Source: Bacteroidota bacterium (lineage in GTDB: Bacteria; Bacteroidota; Bacteroidia; UKL13-3). From it: a stretch of 64,000 nt of DNA. The stretch covers positions 186,001 through 250,000 of the forward strand of contig JAIXSO010000032.1 in NCBI GenBank assembly GCA_027484685.1, written 5' to 3'. Every line of letters starts with the position of its first letter. Position 1 is the first letter of the stretch. Below the pieces are notes generated by a model. It ran no database searches. It worked only from the letters and a program-made list of their open reading frames with translations, and was not told the DNA's origin. Made by a program: the position numbers and the translations under genes. Shown here in pieces: positions 17,681-26,854 of the stretch.

Positions 17681-18553
17681 TTATTCAGCCAAAATATCTG
17701 CCAAATTTTTCTTAATTCTTTTGGCAATTTCGTCAGTTGGTAAATCGTTATCTTCTATACCAAATGGATCTTCTATTTCTTCGGCTATCAGCTCTAAACC
17801 AGCAAAGGCATAAAACACAAATAAAACCATAGGAATAGTAGCCCATTTAAAATCATCTACCAAACCTAAAGGAAGCGTAATGGTATAAATTAAAATAATA
17901 CGTTTTATAAAAGTGCTATATGAATAAGGAATTGGGGTGGATTTAATGCGTTCGCAAGCCCCTACCACTGCCGCAAATGAACTTAATTCATGGTTTAATA
18001 CTATTAGTTTTTCGTCAGAAATAATTCCTTTTTGGTTTAATTGATTGGTTTCAATAAATAGTTGTTGAATAATTTTATTAGGTCCATGTGCATTTTCGGT
18101 TACTGCCTTCACAGTTAAATTAGGGTGTTCATCAATTAATAAAGGATTTACACCATGGCGTAAATGTTCTTTTAAAGCCATGGCAAAATTGCCAATTAGC
18201 AAACTAAAATGCTTTTTAGTTTCTGTTTCAGTTTGAGGTAAAAAAGCATTTATTTTAAACATTAAATTGCGACTGTTATTAACCAATTCGCCCCAAAGTT
18301 TACGGCCTTCCCACCACCTATCGTAAGCGGTATTGGTTCTAAACACCAATAACAACGAAAGTACAAAACCCAAAAGTGAATGTAATACAGTGGTGCTTCG
18401 CAATTTAATTACCTTTATTTCAACATCTAAATAACACAATACAGATGAATAGATAGCCAAAGCAATGATGGCTGGCAATAACATTCGGAAAGAATCTGAT
18501 TTATGAAAATGAAAAATTAGTTTGGTCCAATTTTTAGGGTTATAGGCTTTCAT
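17681..18553 (-). CDS. bestrophin-family anion channel (UPF0187)
   Basis: A 290-residue inner-membrane protein of the bestrophin/RFP-TM family, which forms pentameric anion (in some cases cation) channels. Family features are the early SLLLVFRTNTAYDRWWEGRKLWGELVNNSRNL segment (about 60-92), the CERIKSTPIPYSYSTFIKRIILIYTITLPLGL stretch (about 200-231) that lines the pore and inner helix, and the C-terminal LELIAEEIEDPFG. Membrane helices are near 25-42, 46-66, 212-232 and 237-258. The transported ion and role here are not known. Confidence 0.9.
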   Translation of the reverse strand: MKAYNPKNWTKLIFHFHKSDSFRMLLPAIIALAIYSSVLCYLDVEIKVIKLRSTTVLHSLLGFVLSLLLVFRTNTAYDRWWEGRKLWGELVNNSRNLMFKINAFLPQTETETKKHFSLLIGNFAMALKEHLRHGVNPLLIDEHPNLTVKAVTENAHGPNKIIQQLFIETNQLNQKGIISDEKLIVLNHELSSFAAVVGACERIKSTPIPYSYSTFIKRIILIYTITLPLGLVDDFKWATIPMVLFVFYAFAGLELIAEEIEDPFGIEDNDLPTDEIAKRIKKNLADILAE

Positions 18554-18617
18554 TAAAACAATAATACAATTTTTAGCTACAAATAAATATTTTTACAAAC
18601 TTAAATTTATAAACGCT

Positions 18618-19034
18618 ATGGCCCAAAATAAAACAGTGGAGACAATAGAAAATGTAGCCAATTTTTTAGCTACGGTTACCGATGAAACAAAAAAACAAGA
18701 TTGCCTTAACATAGTAACCATTATGGAAAAAGTTACTGGTTTTAAAGCTAAAATGTGGGGACCAAGTATTATAGGTTTTGGCTCTTATCATTACAAATAC
18801 GAGAGTGGACGAGAAGGTGATGCACCCTTGGTTGGCTTTTCGCCTAGAAAAAACGAAATATCGTTATACCTTTCATCGAGCTTTGAAAACAGGGATGCTT
18901 TACTTGAAAAGTTTGGTAAACATAAAAGTGCAAAGTCTTGTATTTACATAAAAAAGTTAGCTGATATAGACCAAGAAATTTTTAAAGAAATGATAGCCTT
19001 ATCGGTTAAACATGTTAAAAGTATATACCCTTAA
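18618..19034 (+). CDS. DUF1801 (YdhG-like) protein
   Basis: A 138-residue cytosolic protein of the DUF1801 family. The typical pattern is present: IVTIMEKVTGFKAKMWGPS followed by IIGFGSYHYKYESGREGD, then PLVGFSPRKNEISLYL and CIYIKKLADID. Family members have no firmly known biochemical role; some are described as iron-chaperone-like. It is divergent from the bestrophin gene and followed by repeat-rich non-coding DNA. Confidence 0.88.
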   Translation: MAQNKTVETIENVANFLATVTDETKKQDCLNIVTIMEKVTGFKAKMWGPSIIGFGSYHYKYESGREGDAPLVGFSPRKNEISLYLSSSFENRDALLEKFGKHKSAKSCIYIKKLADIDQEIFKEMIALSVKHVKSIYP

Positions 19035-19560
19035 TTAAAATGTTGGATTTTGAATTTTGGATGACGTTACAGCAGATTCATAACTAAAGTGGATTTGTTA
19101 TGTTGAGGAACAGTTTGTCCTGCCAAAGCTGAAAAACAATCCAAAGTTATGCCAGCTGAATGTTCGCTTGAGATTGCTTCTCTACGTTCGCAATGACGTT
19201 TGTTGAAGCCCACACATCAAGTTCCTTCTCAAGCTAAGGCGTGATCAGGATGACGTTCCCGCGTGCTTCGTCATGCTGAGGATCAGCCTGTCCCGCCACA
19301 GCGGGAAAGTATCTTTACATGGTGCAGAAAACTGCGTCATGCTGAGGAAGGAAGCATCTTTAAAAGGTGCGGAAATATTTATCTTAGCATGAGTCCCTTC
19401 TCATGCTGAGAATGACTTTCCTTACCATTTGTAATTGATAATTTAGGCATTGATTGTATTAAAAGAAATAATATTAAAAGTGTAAATTATATATAGTTTA
19501 AGCTAAATCAATTTTATTATTTTTGATTTAAATAGTTTTAATTTTTATTTGCATTCGAAT
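19035..19560. repeat. intergenic stretch of GTCATGCTGAGG-type repeats
   Basis: About 500 non-coding bases. Fragments of one interspersed family recur: TGTTGAGGAACAGTTTGTCC (from about 19099), GTCATGCTGAGGATCAGCCT (from about 19268) with CCCGCCACAGCGGGAAAG after it, and GTCATGCTGAGGAAGGAAGC (from about 19336). The last ~100 bases are AT-rich and probably hold the promoter of the next gene. Confidence 0.7.
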
Positions 19561-21099
19561 ATGAAAAAAATAACCATTTTAACTGTTTTAACATTAGTAT
19601 TTTTACAATCATTTGCCCAATCAAAGAAATTACCTAAAGAAATTGTTTTACAAAAAGAAATTGAATTAACCAATTCTTTATTTGACAAATCACTTTTAGA
19701 ATATTATGGACTAGTTTTAGCTTTTTATAATGATAGTAAAGATAAAAATGAAGAGGGAAAAAAAACCATAGAATTTAAAAAATATGATATTGATTTAAAG
19801 GAAGAATTTACCAATAAAATAGCTATTTCGAAGTTTTTAAATTTTTACGAAAAAGCAGTAGATGATGAAGCTCTATATTATTTGTTTTCAGATAGGTATA
19901 ATTACATTGTTTTAAAGTATAATTTTATAAATAACAAAATTACTACCTACGAAGGAAAGCTAAATTACTCTGGGCAATTAGGAGTAAATAATGGAATGGT
20001 TTCTGTTTTTGGAGAAAACATACCAAACCAAAAAGTACATAAAACAGTTTTTTGGTTAACCGCTCCATTATTGTTTACACCCATGATATTTTATCCATTA
20101 AAAAGAGTACCTGTAATTCATAATATTGATATGACTGGTGAGAATTCAAACTTTTTACAAGAACATTCATTGAATTATTTAAAACCAAAATTCTTCTCAT
20201 TTACAGGCATACAAAGCAATAAAGAACTCAATGAATTGAATTTTTTTGCTGATTATTATATTAGTTCAGAAAATAAAGTTTCACTAAGAGCTATAAAAGA
20301 TAATAAAATATCAAAAGATGTTTATTTGAAAAGTAATATACCTAAAACCACTTTTACACCAACTTACATAAAAACAATTAATGAAAATGAAAAGCTAGTT
20401 TTAGGGGAATTAAGTTCAAACAAAAATGAAAATAATGGGCTTTTTATAGCTTCAATAAGCAATAATAAACAAACTTTTTTTAAAGGAGTTCAATGGAAAA
20501 AACTGAAATCACTTGAAGATCTAAAAATAAAAAATTGTAACTTCAGGTACCAAGTAAATAAAATAATAAAAAAGGAAGGACAGACAGTATTTTGTCTTCA
20601 AGTTTACCATGTTTTGATGAAACAGAAAGTTTCACCAATTCCAGGTGAAAAAGCTTTTGAATTTGATGCCAATCAATATATTGGAGCAATAATGATTGCA
20701 ATATCTGACGAAGGTGAATTACTATGGGATAAATCGTTTAAATGTGATGATGTATTTAGTAAAACGCCAATTTATATTTTTGGTTTTAGCGAAGTTGAAA
20801 ATGGTAATTATGAAATTACTAACCATAAAGGATTTGCCATTGATATCATCACTTTTAATCCATCAAAAAATAAAAGTACAACAAGAGAAGTGGTTATTAA
20901 TGAAGAGGACAGGCCTGAAAAGCAGCGCAAAAAAATATTTGGATTTGGTGCAACTGGTTTCCCTAGTTTAAAAACTGAAATTTATAATTGGTATGACGAT
21001 ATTTATATAGCCATGGACGAATTTGAAAATACAGTTGAAAATGGGAAAAAAGTTAAAAAGAAGGTGCTGAGTATTATGAAGGTAGAATCAAATCCTTAA
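19561..21099 (+). CDS. hypothetical secreted protein (~510 residues)
   Basis: A 512-residue exported protein with a standard signal peptide (MKKITILTVLTLVFLQSFAQ). The ATG at 19561 is chosen over a TTG four codons upstream. The mature part looks like a beta-propeller-type or repeat fold, with many short strands and Lys-rich turns, but I see no diagnostic motif. A similar-sized secreted protein of similar composition is at 37804. Similarity beyond composition is not clear by eye. Confidence 0.65.
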   Translation: MKKITILTVLTLVFLQSFAQSKKLPKEIVLQKEIELTNSLFDKSLLEYYGLVLAFYNDSKDKNEEGKKTIEFKKYDIDLKEEFTNKIAISKFLNFYEKAVDDEALYYLFSDRYNYIVLKYNFINNKITTYEGKLNYSGQLGVNNGMVSVFGENIPNQKVHKTVFWLTAPLLFTPMIFYPLKRVPVIHNIDMTGENSNFLQEHSLNYLKPKFFSFTGIQSNKELNELNFFADYYISSENKVSLRAIKDNKISKDVYLKSNIPKTTFTPTYIKTINENEKLVLGELSSNKNENNGLFIASISNNKQTFFKGVQWKKLKSLEDLKIKNCNFRYQVNKIIKKEGQTVFCLQVYHVLMKQKVSPIPGEKAFEFDANQYIGAIMIAISDEGELLWDKSFKCDDVFSKTPIYIFGFSEVENGNYEITNHKGFAIDIITFNPSKNKSTTREVVINEEDRPEKQRKKIFGFGATGFPSLKTEIYNWYDDIYIAMDEFENTVENGKKVKKKVLSIMKVESNP

Positions 21100-21130
21100 A
21101 CGAATTCTGATTAAATTATTAACAAAAAAA

Positions 21131-21164
21131 ATCAGCAACCAAAGAATTGATTGCTGATTTTTTT
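21131..21164 (+). terminator. intrinsic terminator after the secreted-protein gene
   Basis: ATCAGCAA (21131-21138) pairs with TTGCTGAT (21151-21158), with A's before and T's after, about 30 bases past the stop. The A/T flanks would also let it work on the opposite strand. Confidence 0.8.
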
Positions 21165-21218
21165 ATTTATTCTGTAGAGACCTTGCATGCAACGTCTCTA
21201 CTATGGTCTATCAACTGA

Positions 21219-21241
21219 CGCTTCGACTTCGCTCAGCGACC
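21219..21241 (-). repeat. GGTCGCTGAGCG interspersed element
   Basis: The reverse complement reads GGTCGCTGAGCGAAGTCGAAGCG, differing at two bases from the copies at 13286 and 13442. It lies just downstream of the aconitase stop. Confidence 0.75.
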
Positions 21242-21251
21242 AAATTGATAA

Positions 21252-23519
21252 CTATTTCCCAACACTTGCTCTGATGATATTTAAAGCACCACCTGCTTTA
21301 AACCATTCAATTTGTTGCTCGTTGTAAGTATGGTTAACTGCTATTGTTTCGCTTGAACCATCTTTATGGTTTAATACTAACTCTAATTGTTTACCGGGAG
21401 CAAAACTTCCTAAACCAATAATATCTATTACATCATCTTCTAAAATTTTGTTGTAATCTTCTTTATTAGCAAAAGTTAAAGCCAACATACCTTGTTTTTT
21501 CAAGTTGGTTTCGTGGATACGAGCAAATGATTTTACCAATACCGCACGAACGCCTAAATGACGAGGTTCCATAGCTGCATGCTCGCGGCTACTTCCTTCA
21601 CCATAATTTTCATCGCCTACTACTAAGCTACCAATTCCTTGTGCTTTGTATTCACGTTGAACTTTAGGAACTGAAGCATATTCGCCAGTTAATTGGTTTT
21701 TTACATTGTCAGTTTTTTCGTTAAAGAAATTAACTGCACCAATTAACATATTGTTCGAAATATTATCTAAGTGACCACGGTATTTTAACCAAGGACCAGC
21801 CATTGAAATATGATCCGTTGTACATTTACCTTTGGCTTTAATTAACAATTTCAATCCTTTTAAATCTCTGCCTTCCCAAGCTGCAAATGGATCTAATAAT
21901 TGTAATCTATCTGAAGTTGGAGAAACTGCTACAGTAACTTGGCTACCATCAGCAGCTGGAGCTACAAAGCCTGCATCTTCCACTGCAAATCCATTTACTG
22001 GCAATTCATCACCATAAGGACCATCTAATTTTACTTGCTCACCTTTATTGTTGGTTAAAGTATCGGTTAATGGATTAAAGGTTAAATCACCTGCAATAGC
22101 CATAGCTGTTACAATTTCTGGCGAAGCCACAAAAGCATACGTATTTGGATTGCCATCGGCACGTTTAGCAAAGTTTCTGTTAAATGAGTGAATAATGGTA
22201 TTTTTTTCTTGTTTTTCAGCACCCATTCTATCCCACATACCAATACAAGGTCCGCAAGCATTGGTAAATACTTTAGCACCAATTTCGTTAAATACATCTA
22301 AGAAACCATCGCGTTTGATAGTATAACGAATTTGCTCTGAACCTGGATTAATTAAGTATTCAGCTTTTGATGTTAAACCTTTAGCCGAAACTTGTTTGGC
22401 CAAACTTACAGCTCTTGAAATATCTTCGTAGCTTGAGTTGGTGCAAGAACCAATTAAACCTACTGAAATTTTAGTAGGCCAACCGTTAGCCAAAGCAGCT
22501 TCTTTTAATTTTGATATAGGTGTAGCCAAATCAGGAGTGAAAGGACCATTTACATGTGGTTCTAACTCTGATAAGTTAATTTCAATAACTTGGTCAAAGT
22601 ATGCAGCAGGATTTGCGTATACTTCTGGGTCGGCAGTTAAATGATGTTTTACTGAATCAGCTAAATCAGCTACTTCAGCGCGGCCTGTTGCTTTTAAGTA
22701 ACGAGCCATTGAATCATCGTAACCAAATGTAGATGTGGTAGCACCTATTTCGGCACCCATATTACAAATGGTTCCTTTACCAGTACAACTCATGCTTGTT
22801 GCACCTTCGCCAAAATATTCAACCACTGCATCGGTACCACCTTTTACAGTTAAAATACCAGCTACTTTTAAAATTACATCTTTTGGAGCAGTCCAACCAT
22901 TTAATTTGCCAGTTAATTTTACACCAATTAATTTCGGCATTTTTAGTTCCCAAGGTAAGCCAGCCATTACATCGCAAGCATCAGCTCCACCCACACCAAT
23001 GGCAATCATACCTAAACCACCAGCATTCACTGTGTGGCTATCAGTTCCTATCATCATTCCACCTGGAAATGCATAATTTTCTAAAACTACTTGATGGATA
23101 ATACCTGCACCTGGTTTCCAAAAACCAATTCCATATTTATTAGATACTGAACCTAAAAAGTCGTAAACTTCTTTACTTTCTTTATTGGCAAATTCTAAAT
23201 CTTCGGCAGCACCGTTTTTAGCAGTAATTAAGTGATCGCAATGAACAGTAGAAGGAACAGCTACTTTTGGACGACCCGATTGCATGAATTGCAATAAAGC
23301 CATTTGGGCAGTTGCATCTTGCATGGCTACTCTATCTGGACCAAAATCAACATAACTTTTACCTCTTTCGTAACTTTTAGTTGCATTGCCCTCGGTTAAA
23401 TGGCTGTACAAAATCTTTTCAGTTAACGTTAAAGGTTTGTTTACCACCTTACGGGCAGCTGCAATACGTTCGTCCATTTTGGCGTACACAGCTTTAATCA
23501 TTTCAATATCAAATGCCAT
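21252..23519 (-). CDS. aconitate hydratase (mitochondrial-type)
   Basis: Aconitase interconverts citrate and isocitrate in the TCA cycle through a [4Fe-4S] cluster. At 755 residues it matches the shorter mitochondrial/Bacteroidota form rather than the ~890-residue AcnA. Cluster cysteines are in [13 protein letters not shown] and [12 protein letters not shown]. Substrate residues occur in [15 protein letters not shown], and the C-terminal swivel domain has the [19 protein letters not shown] block. It stands alone with its own 450-base upstream gap and no neighbouring TCA genes. Confidence 0.96.
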   Translation of the reverse strand: MAFDIEMIKAVYAKMDERIAAARKVVNKPLTLTEKILYSHLTEGNATKSYERGKSYVDFGPDRVAMQDATAQMALLQFMQSGRPKVAVPSTVHCDHLITAKNGAAEDLEFANKESKEVYDFLGSVSNKYGIGFWKPGAGIIHQVVLENYAFPGGMMIGTDSHTVNAGGLGMIAIGVGGADACDVMAGLPWELKMPKLIGVKLTGKLNGWTAPKDVILKVAGILTVKGGTDAVVEYFGEGATSMSCTGKGTICNMGAEIGATTSTFGYDDSMARYLKATGRAEVADLADSVKHHLTADPEVYANPAAYFDQVIEINLSELEPHVNGPFTPDLATPISKLKEAALANGWPTKISVGLIGSCTNSSYEDISRAVSLAKQVSAKGLTSKAEYLINPGSEQIRYTIKRDGFLDVFNEIGAKVFTNACGPCIGMWDRMGAEKQEKNTIIHSFNRNFAKRADGNPNTYAFVASPEIVTAMAIAGDLTFNPLTDTLTNNKGEQVKLDGPYGDELPVNGFAVEDAGFVAPAADGSQVTVAVSPTSDRLQLLDPFAAWEGRDLKGLKLLIKAKGKCTTDHISMAGPWLKYRGHLDNISNNMLIGAVNFFNEKTDNVKNQLTGEYASVPKVQREYKAQGIGSLVVGDENYGEGSSREHAAMEPRHLGVRAVLVKSFARIHETNLKKQGMLALTFANKEDYNKILEDDVIDIIGLGSFAPGKQLELVLNHKDGSSETIAVNHTYNEQQIEWFKAGGALNIIRASVGK

Positions 23520-23975
23520 AGTATTTAGTTTGTTTATTTAATTAAAATTCAACGCTTAAAAATTTCAAGCGGGCGCAATTTACATTTATATAAATTTTTG
23601 AAAAAGCAAATTATCATAAAAAATTTATGATAACGCTTAGTAATTTAATATGGTAAAAGGTTTGTTTAAAACTATAAACCACAGCTATTTCAATATACTC
23701 CCAATTATTTTGAGTTAAAATTTAAAGGTTAAGCAAATCGTTGTTTTTTAAACCACTAAATCTTAAAAAAAAGCTGACATACAATAAATTGAAAGAACTT
23801 TACAATTGTAAATTTTATTAAGGTAACAAAAAAAGAGGCTAAATTTAATTATCAGCTTACAAACAAAGGCATAAAATTTAAATAAGCATTTTGTTTACAA
23901 TAAACAAATGTAAATTTAGTTTTTACCTGTTTGAACCAATATAAAATTTAACCTCCTGGGCTACTTTATAAATAA
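23520..23975. other. AT-rich non-coding gap, nothing recognised
   Basis: About 455 bases between the aconitase start and the response-regulator stop. No open frame of note, repeat family or RNA gene is visible. It must contain the aconitase promoter, but I could not pick out a convincing TAnnTTTG box. Confidence 0.5.
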
Positions 23976-24398
23976 TTAGTAAATTGCTACCAAATTCTTC
24001 TTCTCTATTTTAGATTTAATATTTTCAATATCTTGTTTTACTAGCGGTTTCGATATAAAATCGGTGATATGAGTACAATTTTTGGCTTTAATAATATTGC
24101 CTTTATCGTAAGTTGATGATAGCATAAAAATACTGATGTCGTGTTTAATTTTTGACTTTATTTGTTTAAAATCTTCAATAAACTGCCAACCGTTGCCATT
24201 AGGCATATCTAAATCTAGTAAAATTAAATCAGGGAAGTTGTTTTTATTTTTTTCGATACAATATTTTAAATAATCAATTGCTTGATTGCTGTTATTAGCC
24301 GATTCAAAATTTTTACATTCCGTAGTACGTTCTAGGGTTGTTTTTGTAAGATAGATGGATAAGTTATCATCATCTACAATTAATGTATTTTGTATCAT
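23976..24398 (-). CDS. single-domain response regulator (receiver only)
   Basis: A 140-residue CheY-like receiver with no output domain. Acidic residues are at 9-11 (VDDD), the phospho-acceptor is probably Asp62 in LILLDLDMPNGNGW, the switch Ser/Thr is in FMLSSTYD and the conserved Lys is in FISKPL. The start is taken at MIQNTLIVDDD rather than seven codons upstream, where the extra residues are not part of the fold. No histidine kinase is adjacent, so its partner must be encoded elsewhere. It is a monocistronic unit. Confidence 0.9.
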   Translation of the reverse strand: MIQNTLIVDDDNLSIYLTKTTLERTTECKNFESANNSNQAIDYLKYCIEKNKNNFPDLILLDLDMPNGNGWQFIEDFKQIKSKIKHDISIFMLSSTYDKGNIIKAKNCTHITDFISKPLVKQDIENIKSKIEKKNLVAIY

Positions 24399-24593
24399 AG
24401 TTTTAAGTTTTATTGTCATTCAAAAGTATATTTAAAAAGGGCTTATTGATAAAATTGTCTAACTGTTTTAACACCAACTGTTGTTAATATGTCTAAAACA
24501 ATTAACAACAGCATGTAAAATATTGCTAATTAATGTTTTATAAATAAAATAATTTGGTTGAAAACAAATAGTATATAAGCACTAAAAGTAGCT

Positions 24594-24601
24594 TATTTTT
24601 G
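24594..24601 (+). promoter_or_regulatory. possible -7 box of parE
   Basis: TATTTTTG matches TAnnTTTG 33 bases before the parE ATG. No TTG lies at the expected -33 distance, so support is partial. Confidence 0.35.
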
Positions 24602-24634
24602 CATTTTAGTATTACAATAATTTTATAGAAATAA

Positions 24635-26515
24635 ATGGCTGAACAAGTAACGTATGATGACGACAGTATAAAATCGCTCGATTGGAGAGATCATATTCGT
24701 TTGCGTCCGGGAATGTACATTGGTAAATTAGGCGATGGAAGTTCGTTAGATGATGGTATTTACGTTTTAATTAAAGAGGTGATTGACAACTCAATAGATG
24801 AGTTTGTGATGGGCAATGGCCGCAATATTGATGTAAAAATTGAAGACAATAAAGTTACCGTTCGCGATTTTGGACGTGGTATTCCGCTAGGAAAAGTAAA
24901 TGATTGTGTAAGCAAAATAAATACTGGTGGAAAATACGACTCAAACGCATTTAAAAAATCGGTAGGATTAAATGGTGTGGGAACCAAGGCGGTTAATGCT
25001 TTAAGTTCGTATTTTAAAGTACAAGCTTACCGCGATGGAAAAACCAAATGTTCGGAATTTGAAAAAGGTCAATTAATTAACGACCATAAAATTACCGATA
25101 CCATGGAGCCTGATGGCACGCTTATTCAGTTTATAGCCGATAATACTATTTTTAAAAACTACCGATACATTACTGAATTTATAGTTAACCAAATTTGGAA
25201 TTATACCTACCTAAACGCAGGTTTAACTATTAATTTTAATGGCGATAAGTATGTTTCAAAAAATGGTTTAATGGATTTATTGAAACGAAAAACCAGCGAA
25301 GAAGAATTACGTTACCCAATTATTCATTTAAAAAGCGATGACATAGAAATAGCTTTTAGCCACGAAAATCAGTATGGCGAAGAATATTACTCATTTGTAA
25401 ATGGACAACATACCACCATGGGTGGAACGCATTTAAATTACTTTAAAGAGGCTTACGCCAAAACTTTAAGAGAGTTTTACGGTAAAGAATTTGATTTGGC
25501 TGATATGCGCCAAAGTATTGTTGCTGCGGTAAGTGTGCGTATTCAAGAACCAGTTTTCGAAAGTCAAACTAAAACCAAATTGGGTAGTACTGCAATTTAC
25601 CCTGATGGGCCAAGTTTAAAGCAATTTATAGTTGATTATGTAAAAAAAGAACTTGATAACTATTTACATAAAAACAAGGAAACAGCCGAAGCTTTAAATA
25701 AACGTATTTTACAAAGTGAACGCGAGCGTAAAGAAATAGCTGGTGTGCGTAAAATAGCCAACGAACGTGCTAAAAAAGCCAATTTGCACAATAAAAAATT
25801 GCGCGATTGTCGCATACACTATAACGATAACAATACCGATAAAAAGTACAATACCACCCTTTTTATTACCGAAGGAGATAGTGCAAGTGGAAGCATTACC
25901 AAAAGCCGAAATGTAGAGTTACAAGCGGTATTTAGTTTACGAGGAAAGCCTTTAAACTGCTATGGTTTAACCAAAAAAGTGGTTTACGAAAACGAGGAAT
26001 TTAATTTACTGCAGCATGCTTTAAATATTGAAGAAGGCATTGACGATTTACGTTATAATCAAATAGTAATTGCTACCGATGCCGATGTGGATGGTATGCA
26101 TATTCGTTTGTTAATCATGACTTTTTTCTTACAGTTTTTTCCTGATTTGGTAAAAAATGGACATTTGTATATTTTAGAAACACCTTTATTTAGGGTTAGA
26201 AATAAACAAAAAACCATTTATTGCTATAGCGAAACCGAAAAACAAAATGCCATTGGTGAACTAAAAGGAAAACCAGAAATTACCCGATTTAAAGGATTAG
26301 GAGAAATTAGTCCTGAAGAGTTTGGATTATTTATTGGTGCCGACATGCGCTTAAAACCTGTATTGTTAAACCAAGATATAACCATTCAAAAATTGTTAGA
26401 ATATTATATGGGTAAAAACACCATGGATAGACAAGCTTTTATTATCAATAACTTGCGCATTGAAAAAGACATTATTGTGCCACAACTTGATGAAGAACTT
26501 GGAGAATTGGTTTAA
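24635..26515 (+). CDS. parE: type IIA topoisomerase subunit B (topoisomerase IV ParE type)
   Basis: The ATPase subunit of topoisomerase IV, which with ParC decatenates daughter chromosomes. The 626-residue length fits Bacteroidota ParE. The GHKL ATPase is shown by [24 protein letters not shown] and [15 protein letters not shown]. The TOPRIM domain has [12 protein letters not shown] near residue 411 and [10 protein letters not shown] near residue 488, and the C-terminal [14 protein letters not shown] contacts the A subunit. The usual partner parC does not follow; a terminator and a convergent microprotein gene do. Choosing ParE rather than GyrB rests on length and text and is likely but not certain. 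Confidence 0.9.
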   Translation: MAEQVTYDDDSIKSLDWRDHIRLRPGMYIGKLGDGSSLDDGIYVLIKEVIDNSIDEFVMGNGRNIDVKIEDNKVTVRDFGRGIPLGKVNDCVSKINTGGKYDSNAFKKSVGLNGVGTKAVNALSSYFKVQAYRDGKTKCSEFEKGQLINDHKITDTMEPDGTLIQFIADNTIFKNYRYITEFIVNQIWNYTYLNAGLTINFNGDKYVSKNGLMDLLKRKTSEEELRYPIIHLKSDDIEIAFSHENQYGEEYYSFVNGQHTTMGGTHLNYFKEAYAKTLREFYGKEFDLADMRQSIVAAVSVRIQEPVFESQTKTKLGSTAIYPDGPSLKQFIVDYVKKELDNYLHKNKETAEALNKRILQSERERKEIAGVRKIANERAKKANLHNKKLRDCRIHYNDNNTDKKYNTTLFITEGDSASGSITKSRNVELQAVFSLRGKPLNCYGLTKKVVYENEEFNLLQHALNIEEGIDDLRYNQIVIATDADVDGMHIRLLIMTFFLQFFPDLVKNGHLYILETPLFRVRNKQKTIYCYSETEKQNAIGELKGKPEITRFKGLGEISPEEFGLFIGADMRLKPVLLNQDITIQKLLEYYMGKNTMDRQAFIINNLRIEKDIIVPQLDEELGELV

Positions 26516-26544
26516 CAAAAACCAACAATATTTTTATAACTAAC

Positions 26545-26582
26545 AAAAAAGCTCCTTACTTTAAAAAGATAGGAGCTTTTTT
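26545..26582. terminator. bidirectional terminator between parE and the microprotein gene
   Basis: AAAAAGCTCCT (26546-26556) pairs with AGGAGCTTTTT (26571-26581). A's on the left and T's on the right serve both converging genes. Confidence 0.85.
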
Positions 26583-26590
26583 ATTTACCA

Positions 26591-26752
26591 TTAGGCAACC
26601 AAATACCTAATTACCAAAAAGATTACTGCCAGCAAAAACATAAAAATAGATATTTTATTAATACCGTGCATTACCTTTAAATTAAAGTTAGCACTGTTAG
26701 CGGCTTCATCTTTTTTCCAAAATGTTATATAACTTAAAAATTTTTGTATCAT
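26591..26752 (-). CDS. 53-residue single-pass membrane microprotein (DUF6728-like)
   Basis: Translation of the minus strand gives a 53-residue protein starting MIQKFLSYITFWKKDE. It then has FNLKVMHGINKISIFMFLL and a C-terminal hydrophobic helix (about residues 35-52). The MHGINKIS-plus-single-helix arrangement matches my recollection of the small Bacteroidota family DUF6728. Function is unknown. It converges on parE with a shared terminator. Its start is about 60 bases from the Nramp promoter, in divergent orientation. Confidence 0.72.
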   Translation of the reverse strand: MIQKFLSYITFWKKDEAANSANFNLKVMHGINKISIFMFLLAVIFLVIRYLVA

Positions 26753-26810
26753 AATTTTATAAACTATCAGGCACCAAAAATAGTTTTATAAATTAATTAA
26801 GAAAATAAAC

Positions 26811-26840
26811 TTGTTAGAGCCGTCTAACTTTTTAATTTTG
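26811..26840 (+). promoter_or_regulatory. promoter of the Nramp-UspA gene
   Basis: TTG (26811-26813), a 19-base spacer and TAATTTTG (26833-26840) form a near-consensus Bacteroidota promoter. The ATG is 14 bases downstream of the -7 box, so the leader would be very short. Confidence 0.7.
26813..26828. promoter_or_regulatory. inverted repeat between -33 and -7, likely operator
   Basis: GTTAGA-GCCG-TCTAAC is a perfect 6-base inverted repeat lying in the spacer of the Nramp promoter. DtxR/MntR-type repressors bind palindromes of similar shape, and repression of a manganese importer from such a site is established for other bacteria. The identity of the regulator here is inferred. Confidence 0.55.
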
Positions 26841-26854
26841 TAAAGCTAAAATTT

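Noticed and set aside
22735-23101. Overlapping plus-strand frames
   Set aside because: Antisense shadows of aconitase; the aconitase reading is unambiguous.
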